DNA from: Curvibacter sp. AEP1-3
GTDB lineage: Bacteria > Pseudomonadota > Gammaproteobacteria > Burkholderiales > Burkholderiaceae_C
Length of the DNA: 64,000 nt
Direction: 5' to 3'
Assembly: GCF_002163715.1 (NCBI RefSeq)
Contig: NZ_CP015698.1
Location: forward strand, 62,001-126,000
Part shown: positions 8,512 through 16,957 of the stretch, piece by piece
How positions within the stretch are numbered: position 1 is the stretch's first letter
Layout: each line of letters starts with the position of its first letter
Notes under the pieces: model-generated
Seen by the model: the letters and a program-made list of their open reading frames with translations, nothing else
The model's database searches: none
What the model was told of the DNA's origin: nothing
Translations under genes and position numbers: made by a program

Positions 8512-8569
8512 TGGTAGGAAAATGAATTGCAGATGGATTGTGGCCAGCACTAAAGATTCGATTTAAGGT

Positions 8570-8594
8570 TGAATCGCCCCGGGTTCTCTAGACA
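8570..8594 (+). repeat. Left terminal inverted repeat of the IS3-family element
   Basis: It begins TGAATCGCCCCGGGTT and pairs with the inverted copy at 9549-9573, with a one-base length difference after base 16. Confidence 0.85.
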
Positions 8595-9250
8595 GACCTG
8601 AGCCTCATTAAATATTGCTTCTCGTACTCTACAGGAGACAGGTCATTTGCATGGCTGTGCCTGCGCTTGGGGTTCAAAAACATTTCGATGTAATCAAAGA
8701 CGTCCTGGCGTGCCTCCTCTCGGGTTGTGTAAAACTTTCGCTTGATGCGTTCACGCTTGAGTAGCTGGAAGAAGCTTTCAGCCACAGCGTTGTCATGGCA
8801 GTTGCCCCGGCGACTCATGCCGCCCAGCAGGTTGTTCGATTTGAGGAAATCCTACCAGTCGTAACTGCTGAACTGGCTGCCCTGGTCGGAATGCACCATG
8901 ACCTCTGATTTGGGCTTGCGCCTCCACACCGCCATTAGTAAAGCATTGTGTGCCAGATCGCTGGTCATCCGCTCATTCATAGACCAGCCAATGATCTGGC
9001 GCGAGAACAGGTCCATGACCACCGACAAGAACAGCCCCCCTCATAGGTGCGCAGATAGGTGATGTCGGTGATCCATACCTTGTTGGGCTCCTGAACGTCG
9101 AACTGGCGCTGCAGATGGTTGGGTGAAACACCTGAAGGCTTTCCAGCATGCCCACCGGGACGGCGGCCATAGCCAGTCTTGGAGCGCAAGCCTTCGCTGC
9201 GCATCAAACGCGCCACAGGTTGTTTGCCGCATGCCTCGCCCAGATCGCAC
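8588..9250 (-). pseudogene. IS3-family transposase OrfB remnant
   Basis: Pieces of an rve-type transposase lie in different frames. The upstream piece includes PNKVWITDITYLRTYEG, which carries the first catalytic Asp (TDITY), and then shifts frame at a run of C near 9040-9048. The downstream piece includes SRRGNCHDNAVAESFFQLLK and FLNPKRRHSHANDLSPVEYE, the C-terminal part of the domain. Between them SSYDW is followed by an in-frame TAG (8852-8854) before DFLKSNNLLGG, where a Gln codon is expected. At least one frameshift and one nonsense change make it inactive. Confidence 0.85.
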
Positions 9251-9253
9251 AGG

Positions 9254-9517
9254 TCACAGGTGATCTTGCTTTACCCGTACACCGTGCCGCTCTCCAGTCA
9301 GGACTGCTTGATAAGCCCCAAGACACGCTGGTCGTCCTAGGCGCGTTCGGACGTGGGTGTCTGCTGCCAGGCATAGAACCCACTGGGATGAAACTGTGTG
9401 CTGACTGACATCGAGCCGGGCTGCTACTTCAGCTACACGGTGACCACGTTCGGTGACCTGTTTGACAGCTTCGATTCTGAATTCTTCGGGGAACCTTGTT
9501 GGCTTGTTCATAAACAC
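9254..9517 (-). pseudogene. IS3-family transposase OrfA remnant
   Basis: The N-terminus (TRFPEEFRIEAVKQVTERGH then VAARLDVSQHTVSSQWV) is the helix-turn-helix of an IS3-type OrfA. After about residue 48 the frame is lost: the rest is not transposase-like and lacks the expected leucine zipper. It starts at ATG 9517 or 9511. Confidence 0.75.
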
Positions 9518-9548
9518 CTCTTCGACCTCTTGAAATTGAGGTTATCCG

Positions 9549-9573
9549 GTGTCTACAAACCCGGGGCGATTCA
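9549..9573 (-). repeat. Right terminal inverted repeat of the IS3-family element
   Basis: On the minus strand it reads TGAATCGCCCCGGGTT and onwards, matching the left repeat at 8570-8594 over the first 16 bases. Confidence 0.85.
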
Positions 9574-9918
9574 GTTGTCCTCTAGAGCCGGAATGCGAGC
9601 TTTTATTGCTGCGAATGATCAGACACGATACTTTTTTCGGCTTGAAGCTTGGCGAATTACTTCCACCGTAAATTGATGCTCAACTTCGTTGTTGTTTGGT
9701 CATCATGCGAGGAACATTTATTCGATGCTCATTCATGACCCAATACACCGCATTTCATGCAAATCTGTGAATTGGAAGCTACCAGCTTTGGTGCTTGGAG
9801 CGGTCGAAGTTCAGATTATTTTGACGGTTCTATTGTTCGAGTATTGATTTCCGCATAGACCCGCAAAACTGGTCTGTCCCTCTGTTAGGCTTCCATCTAC
9901 AAGATAGAGGGAGACTGA
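9574..9918. other. Upstream region of the helicase gene
   Basis: No gene is visible between the IS end and the helicase ATG. The last bases contain a good ribosome binding site (AGAGGGAGACTGAATG), which fixes the start at 9919. The stretch is AT-rich and probably holds the promoter of the helicase-nuclease pair, but I cannot place -35/-10 boxes with confidence. Confidence 0.4.
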
Positions 9919-12900
9919 ATGTTCGCAGATTTACCAGATGATTTAGCACTGTGGCCACATCAAAAGAATGCGCTAGACTTTTTAATTCAGCGCCGAAAAA
10001 ACGGCGTAGGTCCATTTCTGGTGCGAATGCCCACGGGGACCGGAAAGACTGGAGTCATTGCATCCCTTTCTCTCTTATCTGTCGGAGGTCGGACACTAGT
10101 TCTGACTCCATGGTCAAACCTCCGTGACCAAATGGAGAGTGCGCTTCAAAAGGACTTTTGGGATAGCGTCGGATATACAAAACCCTTAGCCAAGGTCATG
10201 ATGATGTTGCCGAAAGACGCGGCCAAGGTTATCGATGATCCGAGTTGCAAGGTGATCATTTGCACGTTTGCCACGCTCACCAAACTTCGTCATTCATCTC
10301 CATCGATCTACACACGCCTCTCAGCTTCTCTTGAAGCTGTTGTGGTCGATGAATGCCACTACGAGCCAGCTATCGAATGGGGAAGAGCCGTTAAAGACTT
10401 AAAGAAGCCTATGGTCTTGCTTACTGCCACTCCGTACCGCAACGACCTCAAGCTTTTCCGCATCGAGAGTAACGAAAACGTACACCACTTCTCTCACAAG
10501 GTGGCTGAGAGCAGCGGCATTATTCGTAGTCTGAAGTTTCAGCCGTTAACGAGTTCTTCGGATATCCGCTCGCTGAGTCAATTGTTTGCGGTGCAATGGA
10601 CCAAATGGCTTTCCGGTAACCTATTTCCAAGCACTTCCCCTCGCGCGATAGTCTGCTGCGCGGGGTCCAGAGATATCGAGACAGCCGTCTCAGTATTGAA
10701 TGCCGCTGGAATCGCTGCAATTGGTATTCATGAGAAGTTCGAGGGGGTTGGAGACCCTAACTTGTTCAAAGATGTTCCTCCGCGAACTAACCCAGCACAA
10801 GTTTGGGTCCATCAAAACAAGCTGACTGAAGGCCTGGACGACCATCGATTTTGCTGTGTCGTTTTCATGTGCGATGTAAGCAGTGACCGAAAGCTGGTCC
10901 AACAGGTCGGGCGTGTGTTGCGCACTCACAAGTCTGACATAGCTGATGCGTCCGCTGTCATGATGGCTCCGCCCGAGCTCGAACTATTTCAAAGGTGGGA
11001 GGCCTACCGTGAGTTCGAGCAAGACACGGATATCTTGGACGTGAACCACTACAGGCGCATAGTGGATGAGCTATTGGGAATGCAGCCTGCGATTGAGTAC
11101 TTTGATGGTCGATTTCGCAAGCGGTTTCAGACAGATACGCTATCAGCTGATCCACAAGTCGTTATCGCGCCAAGCGTCTTGATTCGGAAGACTAAGCCAG
11201 GTTTTTCTTTGAAGGACTACATCGAGGACTGCACCGACGCTTTGAACCTAACTGACGCAGTCATTTTGGGGGAGGCTAACGCGCCTTGCCAAGAGTCGGG
11301 CAAACACGCGCTGTGGGTGTACGCCTGCGTAGAGAACTCGAACCTTCTTGAAAAAACCTCTCTCTATGAGATCACTCTTGAGGCTCACTGCGCAGTTGTA
11401 GCAGGAGACTATCTGCTGATTTCTGATACGACCGGAACATTCCCTGAGGCGTTTTTGGAGGAGCGAACAGTCGGAGTTGGTGCTTCGGATCTCTCGAATC
11501 TTCTGGACGGAACTTATCGAATTACTAACGTTGCCACAAGCAGCGCCGTTCCCTTCGACACCGTTCTTCGGGCCTCGGAGCATCGAGGTCACGATTTGAA
11601 AGCTATTCCCGCCTCACTTACCGATAGAGTACAGATCTGTCGTTCGGCTCGTGGAGCGAAACCCGGGGCTCGCCGTTACATCGGATTGCAGAGGGGGCGT
11701 GTTCGTGAAGAGTTGTCGGAGCGAATGCGGCGTCGACATACGGTCACAGACTTCCAGACTTGGGCGCAAGTGATTGGGGATGCACTAGCAGCCGCCAGCG
11801 GAGATCACCCTGTACTTCAACGTTACATGCAGCCATGCGTGACACCCACCGCACCTACCCCAGTATCTCTTTCCATCGACCTCTCCCATTCGGACGTTGA
11901 TGTCGTTGATCTTAAGGAAAACTCTCTTGAAATTATCGAATCTTCAGTTGCTGTTTTCCCCGCTGGAGTGAGTACCCCCAGCCTTTTTGAATGCGTGTTT
12001 AAGTTTCAAGATGGCTCATCACCACCGAAACAATTTTCTGTACCTCTGTCAATTGAACTTCAGCCATCAAAGGGCCGTTTCTGGTTTAAGTCACGTGGCG
12101 CTGCAGATGCTTACATATCTGAGACTGCCGGTACTCAAATTAGCCGCAAGAGTCTTGCAGAATTCCTGAACCAAAACCAAGACTTGATCCTCATTGGACT
12201 TACAGGTGGATCCCATGTGTATCAGGGCCGAAACTTTTACATGATTGACTACGGTCATGCTGAAAAAGCGTTGTTTGATCAAATTAAGCGACCAAAGATC
12301 GCTGCTTGTTCAAACGAAAAGGGCACAAAAAGTGAATTGGAGGCGGCAAAAACGGTTGGTTCTAAGGCTAATAAGTTCATCGAAGGGTCACTGTTTAGGC
12401 GTATTGCGGACCTGGATCTTCCTCTGGACTTTGTCCCTGAACTTGTGATTTGTGATGACCTTGGATCAGAGTGCGCTGACTTTATTTACGCGAATTTTGA
12501 TCAGAAGGCGATCGCACTTGTACATGCGAAGGCCGGATCCGGAGCAGGGGTGTCTGCGTCTGCCTTTCATGACGTCGTCGCCCAGGCGATGAAAAACCTC
12601 GTTTACCTTACCAGGGCTGAGGAGAAACCTGATGGTGCGAACGGTTGGACTTCAAAAGCTTTTTGGAATAAGACTCGCATCCCATGTCTCTACCGCTTAC
12701 CCTCCAACTGCCCTGTGGGTTCAAAACTGTGGGATAAGTTACGCAACGACATCATTCTGAGTGCCAATGCGAATTTACATGTCATGTTGGTAACTACAGG
12801 TTGTTGCGATATCAAGCAACTGCGTGATGCGGTTACCGATCCGACTCAACGAACTGCAGAGACCGCGCAGTTAATTCACATGCTCGATGGATTGATTGGC

Positions 12901-13107
12901 TATGCCCGCCAGCTTGGTGTTCGGGTTACGATTTTTGATGTGCCATTCAAAAAGCCGGTATCTGTAAAGAAGGCTGCACCAGCAAAGAAAGCTGCACCAG
13001 CAAAGAAAGCTGCACCAGCAAAGAAGGCTGTACCAGCAAAGAAGGCTGTACCAGCAAAGAAGGCTGTACCAGCAAAGAAGGTTGCACCTGCAAAGAGGGC
13101 CAAATAG
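9919..13107 (+). CDS. DExH superfamily II helicase with possible nuclease domain and lysine/alanine repeat tail
   Basis: The 1062-residue protein has an N-terminal SF2 helicase core: Q-motif-like WPHQKNALDF, Walker A MPTGTGKT (37-44), DECH box in VVVDECHYEP (about 144), TATPYRND (about 169) and motif VI QQVGRVLRTH (about 328). A long middle region follows. Around residues 840-890 is VICDDLGSECADFI, then ALVHAKAGSGAGVSASAFHD and VAQAMKNLVYL. Acidic residues followed by HAK on a strand resemble a PD-(D/E)xK-type active site; this is inference. The tail (about 1013-1062) is seven KKAxPA repeats, like histone H1-type bacterial DNA-binding tails. A PD-(D/E)xK nuclease gene follows 43 bp downstream with its own ribosome binding site. 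The pair looks like an anti-phage or anti-plasmid module; I cannot match it to a named system. Confidence 0.85.
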   Translation: MFADLPDDLALWPHQKNALDFLIQRRKNGVGPFLVRMPTGTGKTGVIASLSLLSVGGRTLVLTPWSNLRDQMESALQKDFWDSVGYTKPLAKVMMMLPKDAAKVIDDPSCKVIICTFATLTKLRHSSPSIYTRLSASLEAVVVDECHYEPAIEWGRAVKDLKKPMVLLTATPYRNDLKLFRIESNENVHHFSHKVAESSGIIRSLKFQPLTSSSDIRSLSQLFAVQWTKWLSGNLFPSTSPRAIVCCAGSRDIETAVSVLNAAGIAAIGIHEKFEGVGDPNLFKDVPPRTNPAQVWVHQNKLTEGLDDHRFCCVVFMCDVSSDRKLVQQVGRVLRTHKSDIADASAVMMAPPELELFQRWEAYREFEQDTDILDVNHYRRIVDELLGMQPAIEYFDGRFRKRFQTDTLSADPQVVIAPSVLIRKTKPGFSLKDYIEDCTDALNLTDAVILGEANAPCQESGKHALWVYACVENSNLLEKTSLYEITLEAHCAVVAGDYLLISDTTGTFPEAFLEERTVGVGASDLSNLLDGTYRITNVATSSAVPFDTVLRASEHRGHDLKAIPASLTDRVQICRSARGAKPGARRYIGLQRGRVREELSERMRRRHTVTDFQTWAQVIGDALAAASGDHPVLQRYMQPCVTPTAPTPVSLSIDLSHSDVDVVDLKENSLEIIESSVAVFPAGVSTPSLFECVFKFQDGSSPPKQFSVPLSIELQPSKGRFWFKSRGAADAYISETAGTQISRKSLAEFLNQNQDLILIGLTGGSHVYQGRNFYMIDYGHAEKALFDQIKRPKIAACSNEKGTKSELEAAKTVGSKANKFIEGSLFRRIADLDLPLDFVPELVICDDLGSECADFIYANFDQKAIALVHAKAGSGAGVSASAFHDVVAQAMKNLVYLTRAEEKPDGANGWTSKAFWNKTRIPCLYRLPSNCPVGSKLWDKLRNDIILSANANLHVMLVTTGCCDIKQLRDAVTDPTQRTAETAQLIHMLDGLIGYARQLGVRVTIFDVPFKKPVSVKKAAPAKKAAPAKKAAPAKKAVPAKKAVPAKKAVPAKKVAPAKRAK
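12967..13092 (+). repeat. 18-bp tandem repeat encoding KKAxPA
   Basis: Seven head-to-tail 18-bp units of the form AAGAAGGCTGCACCAGCA, with a few substitutions (GCA to GTA, AAG to AAA, one GTT, one CCT). They are in frame with the helicase gene and encode seven KKA(A/V)PA hexapeptides. The unit length is a multiple of three, so copy-number change would alter tail length and not the frame. Confidence 0.95.
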
Positions 13108-13150
13108 TGCTCTGGTGTAGGAAGCCTGTGCCGACCAACTAGGAAAAGGT

Positions 13151-13933
13151 ATGACGGAAGAACAAGCGTTGATGATTGCAGTGTTTGTGCTGCATCATGA
13201 TCAAGAATCCAAACTCAGGTCCAGCGAAATTTTGAGGAAGGCGATCGTTCCAGAGTTGAGGCAAACCTGGCAGAGCCAGGGCATTGAATTGCCTTGGCAC
13301 GATCAAAGTTCCTTGCATGATTTAGCAGCCAGGTTTTCTCGTTTGTTGAATAGACACGTCGACAACGTGCCTGCCAGTAGGCGCCAGATTGACGGTAACA
13401 CCAATGGATGGAAGCTGGGGCCGAATGCCGGTAGTACAGTGACGGCTACAACACCAACGCTGGTGGTTACGGATGACACAACACTTATTGGCCTTTCTGG
13501 CGAATACGCTGTCATGAGTGAAATTTTGGCTATTGGTTGGAATGCAGCCAAGCCATCCCATGACAATGGCGTCGATCTTTTTGCTACCCGGAAAGGCGAA
13601 ATCCGAACCGTTCAAGTCAAGACCGCCACATTGAGTCAGCTCGGCGATGGGACGATGCGATTCACGGGTAGCACCCGCGCGCATCAGGACTACAACAACG
13701 TACAGCACTACTACGTACTTGTTTTTCGGACCATTGCTGGAACCCGCTGGCAAAACAACTATTTCGTTTGTAGGTCGCACGACTTTGACAGGCTTATATC
13801 TCGTTACGCGAGAAAAAACTCTAGTGGCGAAAAATGGACGATTGAAGTTATTCGTAAAGGGCACTCATTTTTGGTGGGCGGCGAAAAGGACATCACCGAT
13901 AAGTTGGACAGATTTCAAGAGCGGTTTCATTGA
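13151..13933 (+). CDS. PD-(D/E)xK-type nuclease, partner of the upstream helicase
   Basis: The 260-residue protein starts at ATG 13151 after the ribosome binding site AGGAAAAGGT. The C-terminal half has the nuclease core: SGEYAVMSEI (Glu on the first helix), NGVDLFATRKGE (Asp142) and VQVKTAT (Lys about 156), i.e. the D-x(n)-QxK form of the PD-(D/E)xK fold seen in Hjc-like and DUF4365-like nucleases. Residues 1-90 are a helical N-terminal domain (QALMIAVFVLHHDQESKLRS). The only close neighbour on its strand is the helicase 43 bp upstream, so the two are probably one transcription unit. Its cellular target is unknown. Confidence 0.75.
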   Translation: MTEEQALMIAVFVLHHDQESKLRSSEILRKAIVPELRQTWQSQGIELPWHDQSSLHDLAARFSRLLNRHVDNVPASRRQIDGNTNGWKLGPNAGSTVTATTPTLVVTDDTTLIGLSGEYAVMSEILAIGWNAAKPSHDNGVDLFATRKGEIRTVQVKTATLSQLGDGTMRFTGSTRAHQDYNNVQHYYVLVFRTIAGTRWQNNYFVCRSHDFDRLISRYARKNSSGEKWTIEVIRKGHSFLVGGEKDITDKLDRFQERFH

Positions 13934-14008
13934 TCGAACGGAGCAGGCATCGGCAATCCAGAACATGAACGCAGCAGCCTATTGCTTAGGCGGTTGTCTC
14001 CATCAAAT

Positions 14009-15292
14009 TCATTGCTGCGCAATCAATCGACGAATGATGTCTTGTGCCGACACAAACTGCTTTCCATAGGCCTTAAGTGCCCCCTTCCGTGACGTCCAGT
14101 TGTGGTCGAGGTCAGTCAGATCGTCCCACCAATGACTCAGTGGCATATCCGCAATGACCCCCGGATAGGTCAATCCGTTCCAAATCGACTCAGCCAATTT
14201 CGGCTCAATGTACCGCCCAAGCACCGTATAGGGACTATTGCCGTTAGCCCAGTACTTAAATAGCTTGTATAGGCTTGCGAGATCACTTGCGCCTTTACCG
14301 CCAACATGATCGCTAACGTGCCAGACGTCAGGTATCAGCCAAAACTTCAATGCGTTACTCTCGATGACGAGAAACGTCTCACCGACAACTGATTTACTTC
14401 GGACAGCATAGACCGTTTCGCACTCCGCTGCGTCGATCAGTTCGAGGCACTGCTCTGGGTTGGAGCGGTGTTCAATTTCTGGAAAGAAGGGTGAACGCCG
14501 CCCAGTTTTCAACCACTCCTTGTTGACGGCAAAGCAAGTGCAGAATTCATCTATCAGGTCAAATGTAGCTGGAGCCTGGCCTACCAAAACGGCTTCGAAC
14601 TCCGCAGGCGAACTAAATCCCATTGCGAGGGCAAGATCTGAAACGGCAAGTGGCTCGACGCGATTTGAGTTCATCTTTTCCAGCACACTCGACATTCGTT
14701 CCGCGATCTGGCGGCTTGATGGCAAAGCCTGTGCTTGAGGTTTAGGTGAAAACCTCGACCGAAAAGCTAGTTCAACTTCAGAAGGTTCAGCCGGTCGGGA
14801 AATGCATCCGCGGCGCAAAATTGGGCGGTGATTGGAGTAATAAATTGCTTCACTGCCCCGCTCCACCTCCACAAAACAGACCACCTTTCCATCATGGTAT
14901 GCCCATGTGACGGTTGGGTTTACGGGTGGTCGAACTTCCTTGGAAGCGTTGGAAACACGCTGAGAAACTGAATCTCGAATTTCACTGTCGTGTCCATTTT
15001 CAATCCCGACGACGCTTCCATCATTCGATATTCCGTACAAAATCACGCCATTGTTAGATGATGCAAATGCTGCTATAGATTTACCTATGTCATGTCCTTG
15101 TGATGGCAACCTTTCCTTGAATTCGACCTGCTGCCCCTCGCCTTGAGAACATAACTTTGGTAGACGCTGACTTGCAGCTGAATCCGCCCAAGGGGGAAGG
15201 TGGTCGACTGGGTTCATTGAAGTAAATATTAGTGAATTCAAATTGGAATTGGAATTGGAATCGGATGCCAGTTTCTGGTTGAATTCCAGCAT
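14009..15292 (-). CDS. AlbA_2/Schlafen-type DNA-binding protein with HTH-like C-terminal domain
   Basis: From the ATG at 15292, preceded by GGAG eight bases upstream, the product is 427 residues. Residues 50-150 carry the AlbA_2 (Schlafen-type) signature: GEGQQVEFKERLP, IAAFASSNNGVILYGISNDG, VVGIENGHDSEI and VCFVEVERG. Residues about 220-265 (LALAMGFSSPAEFEAVL to EWLKTGRRSPFF) look like an XRE-style helix-turn-helix. The rest is unassigned. An S-N repeat near residue 12 comes from TTGGAA hexamers at 15243-15260. A second ATG at 15217 (MNPVDHLPP) is an alternative start. AlbA_2 proteins often occur in regulators and defence loci. It converges on the nuclease gene at 13933. Confidence 0.75.
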   Translation of the reverse strand: MLEFNQKLASDSNSNSNLNSLIFTSMNPVDHLPPWADSAASQRLPKLCSQGEGQQVEFKERLPSQGHDIGKSIAAFASSNNGVILYGISNDGSVVGIENGHDSEIRDSVSQRVSNASKEVRPPVNPTVTWAYHDGKVVCFVEVERGSEAIYYSNHRPILRRGCISRPAEPSEVELAFRSRFSPKPQAQALPSSRQIAERMSSVLEKMNSNRVEPLAVSDLALAMGFSSPAEFEAVLVGQAPATFDLIDEFCTCFAVNKEWLKTGRRSPFFPEIEHRSNPEQCLELIDAAECETVYAVRSKSVVGETFLVIESNALKFWLIPDVWHVSDHVGGKGASDLASLYKLFKYWANGNSPYTVLGRYIEPKLAESIWNGLTYPGVIADMPLSHWWDDLTDLDHNWTSRKGALKAYGKQFVSAQDIIRRLIAQQ

Positions 15293-15343
15293 CCAAAGCA
15301 CTCCATTAAGCGAAGGTGATTAAGCGACGTTTCTGGGATTCAA

Positions 15344-15991
15344 ATGACGCAGATATTTTTAGTCGGGACCGTTCACCAAGAAAGTGGCCTCGCTACAGCT
15401 TCGGCATTGCTCGACATTCTTGAGAGTGTTCGACCGGATGTTATCTTCTTGGAAATTCCACCTGCGTCGTTTCCTGCCTACGATGTTGGCGCCTGTAGCA
15501 ATCTCGAATCTCGTGCTGCAAGAAGATACCGCGAAAGAACTGGTTTGGCGCTAGTTCCTGTAGATCTTCCAACGCCGGATGAGTCATTCTTCAGGGATTG
15601 GCAATACATGGACAGAAGGATCACAGCCACATGTTCGGAATATCGCCAGTTGATCGATGAAAATGCGGCGAACACTGCTAAGCGAGGTTTCGCATATCTC
15701 AACAGTGAACAATGTCGAGATGCCTGGTCGGCGATCTACCAGGTGATGGAGATCGCTATTCAACGGCTGTCACACGACACTAAACTCCCAACAATTTATG
15801 AAGCATGGCGACGCACCAACGAGCTTCGAGATGAAGCCATGCTGCAGTGCATTGGCACTCATTGCTCCCAAACCTCACCTGCGATAGGAGTGCTTCTTGT
15901 TGGCGCAGCTCATGCCTTGTCAATTGCAGGGAAATCACGGAACGAGCGTCGAACTAATCCTCCCAGGGTTGATTTATGGGAATTCATGTGA
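15344..15991 (+). CDS. TraB/PrgY-like protein
   Basis: A 215-residue soluble protein. It begins IFLVGTVHQESGLA and continues SVRPDVIFLEIPP, then has a charged helical centre and near the end IGVLLVGAAHALSI. The GT-H motif at the N-terminus, the PD-hydrophobic-LE motif and the later G-AH match the TraB/PrgY/GumN superfamily, whose members are proposed metal-dependent hydrolases or peptide-processing proteins. It lacks the membrane segments of true TraB/PrgY. It is divergent from the AlbA_2 gene with a 51-bp gap, so the two could share a control region. The role here is unknown. Confidence 0.6.
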   Translation: MTQIFLVGTVHQESGLATASALLDILESVRPDVIFLEIPPASFPAYDVGACSNLESRAARRYRERTGLALVPVDLPTPDESFFRDWQYMDRRITATCSEYRQLIDENAANTAKRGFAYLNSEQCRDAWSAIYQVMEIAIQRLSHDTKLPTIYEAWRRTNELRDEAMLQCIGTHCSQTSPAIGVLLVGAAHALSIAGKSRNERRTNPPRVDLWEFM

Positions 15992-16072
15992 TTTGATTGT
16001 TCGCAATACCACGTGATTGCATTTGGAGTGCAGATTGGTTGCTCCATTTGACAAAGTGGAGGGAAGTATAAG

Positions 16073-16702
16073 ATGCAGAAATTTTACATATTCATTGGAT
16101 TCATGCTGGTTGCGACAGGCTGCGCGGCAGTCCTACGTTGGACCGGATTCGTTGTCTGGGCAAATGACAATCCGAACATGGCTGCATGGGTTCAAGCGAT
16201 CGGTTCCATCGCTGCTATCTTTATGGCGGTTTGGGCGGTTGATCGTTCACACGCTCTAGAGACACGTCGAAAGAAGATCGAAGATTTTGATGCGCTGACA
16301 CAGGTGCTTGAGGGTGTGTTTCAGCTCGTAGGTGGTGCTGCTAAGGTGGCTCGAAAGATCTATGATTTTGAGAATTTAGGTGGCCATGCCACTCCATCAG
16401 AATTGGTCGAAATCGGCATTGAGTTGGATGCGATCGCCAACGCACTTAGTCGGGTTGACCCACTACGACTCAATCGGCACGAGTTCATCGAAGCCAGCCT
16501 TGTTGCAGAAATGACACTGCGACGTTTGAAGGAGGCTGTTGATCGTGTGCAATCACAGAAAGTTTCTTGCACACTCGAACCGTTCTATCTGCAAAACCTT
16601 GCTAACAGCGCCGCGAATGATTTGGAAGAGCGCGCTAAGAAGTTGGCGAAGATCACAGAGAACCGCGGCACTGTGAAGGTGAATGACCAACGCCCCAAGT
16701 AG
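16073..16702 (+). CDS. Hypothetical membrane protein with cytoplasmic helical domain
   Basis: The 209-residue protein has two N-terminal membrane segments (about residues 4-26, FYIFIGFMLVATGCAAVL, and about 40-60, WVQAIGSIAAIFMAVWAV). A long helical, charged domain follows (residues 65-209), ending in basic residues. The first segment could act as a signal anchor. Proteins of this shape are common next to defence genes, but I recognise no family. It follows the TraB-like gene by about 80 bp on the same strand. Confidence 0.6.
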   Translation: MQKFYIFIGFMLVATGCAAVLRWTGFVVWANDNPNMAAWVQAIGSIAAIFMAVWAVDRSHALETRRKKIEDFDALTQVLEGVFQLVGGAAKVARKIYDFENLGGHATPSELVEIGIELDAIANALSRVDPLRLNRHEFIEASLVAEMTLRRLKEAVDRVQSQKVSCTLEPFYLQNLANSAANDLEERAKKLAKITENRGTVKVNDQRPK

Positions 16703-16957
16703 CTCTCCAAGGCCACTTCGAACAAGACCAAGGATCGCACACTCGATTCGGACAAATTGAATTGATCGTTTCACCGTCTGTTTTTAACTTTAACAGCGCA
16801 CATAGACGGTATAGCTCGAAGCTGAGCCCATCTGGCCACCTGCCAACCAGAGCGCTGCCCTCCTATGGTGTCATTGGCGGATGTCAGCCATTGGTGCAAA
16901 AAGGCTGTTTGCTTGAATAGTTTTGACTCTAGGATAGACACCTTCGAGTGATGCAAA

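Larger units (their letters stand above)
8570..9573 (-). mobile_element. Decayed IS3-family insertion sequence
   Basis: The element is bounded by inverted repeats: TGAATCGCCCCGGGTTCTCT at the left and, read on the other strand, TGAATCGCCCCGGGTTTGTA at the right. The first 16 bases match exactly and the ends are TG...CA as in IS3. The internal frames encode an OrfA-like and an OrfB (rve integrase) transposase on the minus strand, both broken. At about 1.0 kb it is shorter than a usual 1.2-1.3 kb member. The five bases flanking each end (AAGGT and GTTGT) do not match, so no target duplication is seen. Confidence 0.9.

Noticed and set aside
12967..13092. Regular repeat considered as a CRISPR array
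   Set aside because: The 18-bp units are directly adjacent without spacers and are translated as KKAxPA. No CRISPR array or cas gene is visible in the window.
16773..16795. CTGTTTTTAACTTTAACAG as a second LexA box
   Set aside because: The spacing between CTGT and ACAG is 11 bases instead of 8.
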